The position numbers and the translations under genes are program-made. A stretch of 48,602 bases of DNA, taken from an uncultured Erysipelotrichaceae bacterium. GTDB taxonomy: Bacteria > Bacillota_I > Bacilli_A > Erysipelotrichales > Erysipelotrichaceae. Within the stretch, counting starts at the first letter, position 1; each line of letters begins with the position of its first letter. Below, piece after piece: positions 42,844 through 48,602 of the stretch. The stretch lies in the NCBI GenBank assembly GCA_947569705.1, contig CANOSP010000015.1, positions 1 through 48,602 of the forward strand, read 5' to 3'. Under the pieces are notes generated by a model. That model was not told the origin of the DNA and made no database searches. It saw only the letters and a program-made list of their open reading frames with translations.

Positions 42844-42931
42844 GGAGTCTTGTCCGAGTGGTTTAAGGTGCAGTCTTGGAAAGGCTGTGTGGTTCACGCC
42901 ACCATGAGTTCGAATCTCATAGACTCCGCCA
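42844..42931 (+). tRNA. tRNA-Ser (GGA)
   Basis: Acceptor GGAGTCT pairs with AGACTCC, the anticodon loop TTGGAAA gives GGA, a long variable arm (GTGTGGTTCACGCCAC region) marks a class II tRNA, and CCA is encoded at the end. Confidence 0.97.
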
Positions 42932-42942
42932 TTTACCGATTC

Positions 42943-42965
42943 AGTCCGATTTAGGACTTTTTTTA
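42943..42965 (+). terminator. Intrinsic terminator after tRNA-Ser
   Basis: AGTCC (42943-42947) pairs with GGACT (42954-42958), followed by seven T. Confidence 0.85.
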
Positions 42966-42982
42966 CGGAAAAACGAAGATGA

Positions 42983-43007
42983 AGCGAATATACCGTTCGC
43001 TTTTTTT
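42983..43007 (+). terminator. Second plus-strand terminator after the tRNAs
   Basis: AGCGAA (42983-42988) pairs with TTCGCT (42996-43001), followed by a run of T that reaches the stop codon of the convergent permease gene. Confidence 0.7.
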
Positions 43008-44107
43008 CATTCCTTCGGCGGTATCGGAACACTTCGAATCGCATCATCAAAGTCATACCAAATATCTTCCCACTGTCCCACGGTATCCTTTGTTTTCGCA
43101 TGCAGGTACGAACGAAATGCGATCTGCATAATACTGGCTAAAATCGGTGACAATAAAATGCCCGGAATACCGAATAAAGCCTCCGCTATAAACAATGCGA
43201 CAAAGGTTAAAATCGGTCGTACATCCATTGTCTTATTAAAGATCATCGGCTGCACTAAATTCGATTCAATCTGCTGGATCGTCCATATAAGCACAATCGT
43301 AATCAGCGGCAGCTGCTCATAGCTAAGCACTCCCACTAAGATAACAAACAATAACCCGATTGTCGGGCCGATATAAGGAAACAGATTGCTCAAAGCCAAA
43401 ATAATCGCATACAAAAGTGCATTCGGAAAAGCTGCGGCATATAAAACTACAGCACTGGTAACACTGACAAAAATTAAATCCAACAATGTACCCGTTAAAT
43501 ACTGAAACACAATATTACTCATCGTTTTATAAAAAGTCACAAATCGATGATAATTAGAAAATAGTTTTTTGGCGCTGCGCTTACAAAATTCCACATCAAT
43601 GGAAATAAAGAAAGCTGTCATATAAGCAATTGCATAATCCATTGCGGTACCGAAAAACGAGCGAAGCGAATCCAACATAAACATAGTACCTTCCTGTAAG
43701 GCACTGTCCTCAACATTCATAATACGCTCCATCACAATATGATGTTCATTCAATAACAGCTTGATTTTATCCAGCCACTGCGGCAAAAGTGATACAAAAT
43801 CGACAATCTGACGATAAAGAATCGGCAACAGCAGAATCAGCAACAATGCGACTGAAGCTAAAATTCCGATATAAACAAGTACGATCGCTGTTTTCAGCTT
43901 CATATGCTTTGCCAGACGATCAATTACAGGCTGTAATAAAAAGGCGATCACAACTCCGCCGAACACCGGAAACAGCGCATGATATAAAGCGACCAGTTTT
44001 TCATAAAACGAAACCTGTTTCAATAATATGACAAGCAATATTAAACCGAGCAAAGACGGCAGTAATAATAACGGAAAACGAATCAGCTCTTTTTGATACT
44101 TTTTCAT
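43007..44107 (-). CDS. AI-2E family (PerM-like) membrane transporter, second copy
   Basis: The 366-residue protein has about eight helices. ALFPVFGGVVIAFLLQPVIDRL, YAIILALSNLFPYIGPTIGLLF and VRPILTFVALFIAEALFGIPGILLSPILASIMQIAF are family hallmarks. It is only distantly similar to the copy at 35899-37014. The start ATG 44107 has no clear ribosome site: the sequence before it is a CCCCG/CGGGG hairpin, then TTTTCATTT. Translation or transcription may be limited by this hairpin. It follows a 58-residue gene and recD2. Confidence 0.9.
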   Translation of the reverse strand: MKKYQKELIRFPLLLLPSLLGLILLVILLKQVSFYEKLVALYHALFPVFGGVVIAFLLQPVIDRLAKHMKLKTAIVLVYIGILASVALLLILLLPILYRQIVDFVSLLPQWLDKIKLLLNEHHIVMERIMNVEDSALQEGTMFMLDSLRSFFGTAMDYAIAYMTAFFISIDVEFCKRSAKKLFSNYHRFVTFYKTMSNIVFQYLTGTLLDLIFVSVTSAVVLYAAAFPNALLYAIILALSNLFPYIGPTIGLLFVILVGVLSYEQLPLITIVLIWTIQQIESNLVQPMIFNKTMDVRPILTFVALFIAEALFGIPGILLSPILASIMQIAFRSYLHAKTKDTVGQWEDIWYDFDDAIRSVPIPPKE

Positions 44108-44111
44108 AAAT

Positions 44112-44133
44112 GAAAACCCCGAATAACGGGGTT
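44112..44133 (-). terminator. Hairpin between the small membrane protein and the second AI-2E-family gene
   Basis: AACCCCG (44115-44121) pairs with CGGGGTT (44127-44133), followed on the minus strand by TTTTC. It overlaps the stop of the 58-residue gene and sits just 7 bp before the next ATG, where it occupies the ribosome-site position. Confidence 0.6.
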
Positions 44134-44308
44134 AATCCATATCCATGCAGTCGCACATAGAATCATAAGCCTTATGCAGCTTGCGAGCGGCTTTACGCTT
44201 GGTTCTTTGCCCTTGGCGACAAATATCATGCAGCTCATCCTCATTTCGATAACCTACATACATACCTGCCATAAAGCCGATTACAGCCGTCATCAAACAC
44301 TTATTCAT
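44132..44308 (-). CDS. Small membrane-associated protein, 58 residues, unknown
   Basis: Start ATG 44308 lies behind TAGGAGTGATGGT. The protein begins MNKCLMTAVIGFMAGMYVGYR, a short hydrophobic helix, followed by an acidic-basic tail (NEDELHDICRQ, TKRKAARKLHKAYDS) and a Cys-rich acidic end MCDCMDMD. The layout resembles small Firmicutes envelope proteins of the YtxH kind, but I do not recognise the family. The good ribosome site and operon place between recD2 and the permease support a real gene. Confidence 0.7.
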   Translation of the reverse strand: MNKCLMTAVIGFMAGMYVGYRNEDELHDICRQGQRTKRKAARKLHKAYDSMCDCMDMD

Positions 44309-44369
44309 ACCATCACTCCTAACTAACGATAGTATGTCCCTTACGAATTTAAACTATACACCTGCTTTT

Positions 44370-46535
44370 TCATAAAATTGCTGTAAGAAGGCGTGCCTTT
44401 AAGGTGCTTCGGCGCGGTGATTCTTGAGCATATACGGCTCGATGAAGCGCTTCCTGCTGCCCTAGCAGCACCAATGATTTTTTCGCTCGCGATACTCCTG
44501 TATAAAGCAAACGACGCTGTAACATATGCCGATAATCATTGACCATAGGCATAATCACAATCGGATATTCACTGCCTTGTGCTTTATGAATTGAAATACA
44601 ATAGGCATGTGTGATATGATGAAAAGCCTCTTGCGTATATTCGACGATAATATCATCATAAGCTGCGATAATGCGATTTTGTTTTGACAGATCTTCATTC
44701 GCATAAATGATTTCAATAATTTTACCAATATCTCCGTTATAAACATCTTCCTCCGGCTGATTTTTCAGCTGCATAATCTTATCCCCTTCTCGAAAGGTAC
44801 GATAACCGACACGAAGCTCACGTTTTTTCGTATGCGGCGGATTCATCAAATCCTGTAAAGAACGGTTAAGGGCATCAATACCCGCAACACCTTGATACAT
44901 CGGTGCCAAAACTTGAATATCTTGATTCTCATATCCTTTTTCATAGGCACTTTCGACAATCTGCGTGACACGAGCGCAAATTTCATAAGAAGGACATGGG
45001 AAAAAAGCCGCATCCTTGGCACTTTGTAAAATCTGATAACTTCCCTCATTTATTTCATGTGCTAAAGTAACTACATCACTGCCCTCACTCTGGCGAAAAA
45101 TTTTATCAAGACAAATGATCGGAAAGCACTCACTCTCGATTAAATCCTGCAGCACACATCCCGGCGCAACACTGGGAAGCTGATCCTTATCACCGATTAA
45201 CAATATTTTCGATACCGGCTTACACGCCCTCAACAAGCAATAAAACAACCATGCATCAACCATGGAAAACTCATCTACAATCAAAATATCACAATCCAGC
45301 GGATCATCAAAGCCTTTCACAAACTGATTGGATTCCAAATCCCACTTTAAAAGCGAATGAATCGTCATAGCCTCGCGATCACTCAGCTGTGCCATTCGCT
45401 TAGCTGCCCTTCCCGTCGGCGCACACAGCGTGATTTTTGCCTGCGGACACAGCTTTTCGGCAAGTGCCAGAATCCCTTTTACGATCGTGGTTTTACCGGT
45501 TCCGGGACCACCGCTGATAATCGCAAACGGCTCTTGAAAAAAAGTAAGGATTGCCTGTTTTTGTTTATCTTCATAAATAATATGAAAGCTGTCTTCAATC
45601 TCAATTATTTCAGCCGATAAATCATCAGGCATATGATCGGTTTCAACATACGGAAATTGAGTCAGAAAAGCCGCAATTCCCGCTTCGGCATCATACTGCG
45701 TATGGTGATAAATACGATCTTCCTCAAGAATAATACTGCGCTCCGCGGCAAGCTCTTCCAACAACGGATCAAGCTCATCGATCTCTTCCCTTATTAAACG
45801 CCGTGCTTCATAAGCCAAGCGCTCCTTGGATACAAACGTATCGCCGCAAGCCATACAACAAGACATGACGGAAGCTAAAACAGCCGCCTTTCTGCGATTC
45901 GGATGATCGCTCTCATAGTGAATAGCCTGCGCTAATTTATCCGCTGTTTGAAAGCCGATACCATCAACTTCAGAAACAAGACGATAAGGATTCTCCCTTA
46001 CTTTTGAGACAGCTTCATCACCATATGCCGACTGAATTTTCGCAATCATCTGTAAAGATAAACCATGCTTAGTAAAAAATACAACACTGTCATCTAAATC
46101 CTGAAACTGCTTTACTCCCTCCACTACGACTGCTCTTTTCTTTTCCGATAATCCGCTGATCGCTTCTAAGCAGCTCGCATCATCAAGAATACGCTCAATC
46201 GCTTGTTCTCCCAACACCTCTACAAGCTGTGAAGCCAATTTTTTACCGATTCCGGGAAACATGGCACTCGAAAAATAACGCACTAAAGAAGCCTCATCGT
46301 TAGGACGCATCAATTCATAGGCACTCACCTGAAACTGCATACCGTAGCGATAATGCTCCTGATAATGACCGATTAAATTATAAACACGCTCTTCCTCTAA
46401 ATCCGCAAAAATACCGGTTGCGGTAAATTCCTTTTCTTCTTTATCATAACTGATGAAACGAGCAACGCCGTATCCATTGGTCGAATTATGATAAATCATT
46501 AATAAAAAGCGTGCCTGCAGCTTTATTTCTTCCAT
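44370..46535 (-). CDS. recD2: ATP-dependent DNA helicase RecD2
   Basis: A 721-residue superfamily 1B 5'-3' helicase that acts alone in species without RecBC. The N-terminal OB-like and helix-hairpin-helix part (FSSAMFPGIGKKLASQLVEVLG, VDGIGFQTADKLAQ) is followed by the helicase core: Walker A AIISGGPGTGKTTIVKGI, LCAPTGRAAKRM, ILIVDEFSMVDAWLFYCLL, GDKDQLPSVAPG, and the C-terminal AYCISIHKAQGSEYPIVIMP and RLLYTGVSRAKKSLVLLG. It is full length. It follows the CPBP gene by 48 bp. Confidence 0.96.
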   Translation of the reverse strand: MEEIKLQARFLLMIYHNSTNGYGVARFISYDKEEKEFTATGIFADLEEERVYNLIGHYQEHYRYGMQFQVSAYELMRPNDEASLVRYFSSAMFPGIGKKLASQLVEVLGEQAIERILDDASCLEAISGLSEKKRAVVVEGVKQFQDLDDSVVFFTKHGLSLQMIAKIQSAYGDEAVSKVRENPYRLVSEVDGIGFQTADKLAQAIHYESDHPNRRKAAVLASVMSCCMACGDTFVSKERLAYEARRLIREEIDELDPLLEELAAERSIILEEDRIYHHTQYDAEAGIAAFLTQFPYVETDHMPDDLSAEIIEIEDSFHIIYEDKQKQAILTFFQEPFAIISGGPGTGKTTIVKGILALAEKLCPQAKITLCAPTGRAAKRMAQLSDREAMTIHSLLKWDLESNQFVKGFDDPLDCDILIVDEFSMVDAWLFYCLLRACKPVSKILLIGDKDQLPSVAPGCVLQDLIESECFPIICLDKIFRQSEGSDVVTLAHEINEGSYQILQSAKDAAFFPCPSYEICARVTQIVESAYEKGYENQDIQVLAPMYQGVAGIDALNRSLQDLMNPPHTKKRELRVGYRTFREGDKIMQLKNQPEEDVYNGDIGKIIEIIYANEDLSKQNRIIAAYDDIIVEYTQEAFHHITHAYCISIHKAQGSEYPIVIMPMVNDYRHMLQRRLLYTGVSRAKKSLVLLGQQEALHRAVYAQESPRRSTLKARLLTAIL

Positions 46536-46583
46536 TCCGATCTCCTTGTATACACTGAATAAACAATCTTGATAAGCTTTATA

Positions 46584-47294
46584 TTATAAAACAATCATTA
46601 AAAATGCTACCGCATTATTGATAAAGTGAAAAATCATACTGCCGAAAATTGTCTCGCTTTTTTCATAAGCAAGCGCCAAATAAAATCCGATCAATCCGTA
46701 AGACAGTAAGTAAATCAAATCATTGAAATTCCCTGTCAATAAAGAAAAGAACACATGAATAAAACCAAAGAGAAACGCACTGATCAAAGCGGACGCAAGC
46801 CACGGAAGGCGCGGACGCAACGCTCGATAAAAAATACCGCGAAAGACAAGTTCTTCGACAATCGGAGCGTAAATCAAAGTAGAAAATAAGGTCAGATAAG
46901 GTGATACACTGATTTCCTTTATAATCTCCAGTTGATTGGCGCTTGTTTCTGTTTGAGAAAACAGAAGGATAATCAAATTAATCACGATAGAACTAATGTA
47001 ATAAGCACCGAAAAGAAGAAGGCACAGCTTTATTATATGCGCTTGCGTTTTCTTCCACCCCTGTACCGATTCCTTTAAAAGCGGAAATGCCAACCAAACC
47101 GCAGCACCGATCATATAGCAGTATAACAGAAACTGCAGCCAATCGGGAACAATGCGAGCCATCGGATCCAACCATAAAGTAAAGGAAGTTAATATCATTG
47201 GATATACAAACTGATAACCGAGAAAATAATGCAGAAACAACAAGATCATTCTTGTTTTAGATAACGGATTTACTCGCTCAAAGCATGTTTCCAT
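46584..47294 (-). CDS. CPBP family intramembrane protease homologue (Abi/CAAX)
   Basis: Start ATG 47294 behind GAGGTG; a GTG at 47300 is a second choice. The 236-residue protein has about seven helices and the CPBP motifs: APIVEELVFRGIFYRALR (EExxxR), FLFGFIHVFF (His of the second motif) and HFINNAVAF (third motif). Members are glutamic-type intramembrane proteases, some tied to bacteriocin self-immunity. It overlaps the mnmA 3' end by 17 bp. Confidence 0.9.
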   Translation of the reverse strand: METCFERVNPLSKTRMILLFLHYFLGYQFVYPMILTSFTLWLDPMARIVPDWLQFLLYCYMIGAAVWLAFPLLKESVQGWKKTQAHIIKLCLLLFGAYYISSIVINLIILLFSQTETSANQLEIIKEISVSPYLTLFSTLIYAPIVEELVFRGIFYRALRPRLPWLASALISAFLFGFIHVFFSLLTGNFNDLIYLLSYGLIGFYLALAYEKSETIFGSMIFHFINNAVAFLMIVL

Positions 47295-48444
47295 TTTCAC
47301 ACCTCATCGCTATTTTTTCATCAATCGTAATATCATGAACAAATACCTCTTCGATTACACCGCCGCCCAGACACACTTCCTCTTGATAAAAGACCGCCTC
47401 CTGTCCTCCCGTGACAGACATGACCCCTTGCGGATAAGAGACAAAAACTGTCGTATCGTCAATAAAACGTATCGTAACATCATTATCCTCTTGACGATAG
47501 CGAAACTTGGCAGTACAGTGATATTCACCTTGCGTTTTTTGTACAGAAAACCAATTTACCTGAGAAACAATACAGCCGGTTGACTGAAGCCATTCCTTAT
47601 CATCACCGTTTGCGACATAGAGGATATTCTTTTTAACATCCTTTCCGACAACAAACCAAGGCCCCTTCGTACCGCCGATCCCCAGTCCTTTTCGCTGACC
47701 GATCGTATAATACATGACCCCGCTGTGTCTTCCCAGCACTTGAAGATCCGCAATATTTACAATATCTCCGTCCTGCATCGGCAGATAATTCTTTAAAAAC
47801 TGGCGAAAATTTCGCTCTCCGATAAAACAAATTCCCGTGGAATCCTTTTTGGTCGCAACACTGTCCAAATGTAGCTGATCGGCAATGTGTCTGACTTCCT
47901 GCTTAGCTAACTCACCGATCGGAAAAACGGTATGAGATAAAGCTTCCTGCGAAATCTGACAAAGGAAATAAGTTTGATCCTTATTGGAATCCTTTCCTCT
48001 TAACAGAATGCTTTCTTCAGCTTCATGCTTTACTCTTGCATAATGTCCGGTTGCGACAGTGTCAAAGCCTTGCTTTTGTGCAAACTTCATAAATGCATCG
48101 AATTTAATATATTTATTACATAAAATATCCGGATTCGGAGTACGACCTCTTTCATATTCCTTCAAAAAGGTAGAAAAGACATCATCCCAATATTCCTTTA
48201 CAAAATCGACTCTTAATAACGGCAGCTTTAATTGATCTGCCACTGCCTTTGCGTCCATATAGTCCTGTTCCTGAGGGCATACATCATCTTGAATCGTAGG
48301 ATTTCCTAAAATATCATTATTCGCATAAGCATCCCAATTACGCATAAAAGCACAGATGACATCATATCCCTGTTCCTTTAATATATATGCGGCTACAGCG
48401 GAATCTACACCGCCGGACAGCCCCAATAAGATCTTTTTTTTCAT
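47278..48444 (-). CDS. mnmA: tRNA-specific 2-thiouridylase MnmA
   Basis: Puts sulfur on U34 of Lys, Glu and Gln tRNAs. The 388-residue protein begins LLGLSGGVDSAVAAYILKEQGYDV (PP-loop), then CAFMRNWD, TPNPDILCNKYIKFDAF with the first catalytic Cys, ATGHYARV, LCQISQEALSHTVFPIGEL, and STGICFIGERNFRQFL with the second Cys. The length is normal. First gene of a run with the CPBP gene and recD2. A TATAAT lies 20 bp upstream of the start. Confidence 0.97.
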   Translation of the reverse strand: MKKKILLGLSGGVDSAVAAYILKEQGYDVICAFMRNWDAYANNDILGNPTIQDDVCPQEQDYMDAKAVADQLKLPLLRVDFVKEYWDDVFSTFLKEYERGRTPNPDILCNKYIKFDAFMKFAQKQGFDTVATGHYARVKHEAEESILLRGKDSNKDQTYFLCQISQEALSHTVFPIGELAKQEVRHIADQLHLDSVATKKDSTGICFIGERNFRQFLKNYLPMQDGDIVNIADLQVLGRHSGVMYYTIGQRKGLGIGGTKGPWFVVGKDVKKNILYVANGDDKEWLQSTGCIVSQVNWFSVQKTQGEYHCTAKFRYRQEDNDVTIRFIDDTTVFVSYPQGVMSVTGGQEAVFYQEEVCLGGGVIEEVFVHDITIDEKIAMRCENGNML

Positions 48445-48602
48445 TTTACATCACCTTGTCTAATATTATAACGTAATTGAAAAGGAAAAGAAATGTTCAA
48501 TCAAAAAAAGCATTCATCATTTTATGAATAGACAGTTTAATCTTATGAACAATCTTCTGCTTCATACCGACATTTCATCCATTTTATAAAAAAGCGAACT
48601 AC
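48445..48602 (-). promoter_or_regulatory. Upstream region of mnmA with -10 box
   Basis: Minus strand TATAAT at 48465-48470 is a good -10; no clear -35 is found at 17 bp. The rest of the 158 bp is AT-rich and shows no gene; what lies beyond the window edge is not visible. Confidence 0.5.

Overview
The window reads as chromosomal DNA of a low-GC Firmicute (Bacillota), most likely an Erysipelotrichia-type gut or oral bacterium. The reasons are the AT-rich sequence, strong AGGAGG-type ribosome sites, TTGACA/TATAAT promoters, a T-box on thrS, DnaB/DnaI-type primosome genes, a B. subtilis-like mreCD-minCD-spoIVFAB neighbourhood, and a threonyl-tRNA synthetase without a TGS domain. The genus cannot be fixed from the sequence alone. 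Nearly all genes lie on the minus strand; the plus strand carries a glycosidase-like gene, a LysR regulator, a lone serine recombinase, a HicB remnant and two tRNAs.

Layout. 1-10379 is the accessory and most unusual part. It holds two copies of one module: an ECF sigma factor with a C-terminal transmembrane and outside domain, followed by a secreted, sortase-type surface protein with calcium-binding DxDGDGxPD repeats and an atypical GGANTGD sorting motif. One copy is intact (sigma 8959-9999, 1696-residue surface protein 3614-8704). In the other the sigma gene is intact (940-1923) but the surface gene has collapsed to a pseudogene (79-800) with an exact 131-bp tandem duplication and an in-frame stop. 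fmt and a truncated hicB sit between them. 10380-19946 holds rarA, a TIM-barrel glycosidase-like protein, a two-gene chromate transporter divergent from a LysR regulator with a clear shared operator, an ABC permease and binding protein, T-box-controlled thrS, and a serine recombinase with a 12-bp inverted repeat over its promoter. 19947-33460 is housekeeping: DUF2207/LemA membrane pair, M29 aminopeptidase, ROK kinase, pyk-pfkA, and the replication and repair run dnaI-dnaB-coaE-mutM-polA. 33461-42618 holds a metal-transporter-like lipoprotein without its histidine ligands, spoIVFAB-like genes, an AI-2E-family permease, a ClbS/DfsB-like protein with a WYL regulator, minCD-mreCD and degV. 42619-48602 holds tRNA-His and tRNA-Ser, a second AI-2E-family permease, a 58-residue membrane protein, recD2, a CPBP protease homologue and mnmA.

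How it may work together. The twin sigma/surface modules look like a cell-envelope circuit in which a membrane-tethered sigma factor switches on its own neighbouring wall protein. The two sigma proteins share an outside domain with no family I recognise, and this is the best candidate for an undescribed system here. The other operator and promoter layouts (LysR/chromate, WYL/ClbS-like, orphan permease, recombinase) are read directly from palindromes placed over well-formed promoters; the functions assigned to them are inference.
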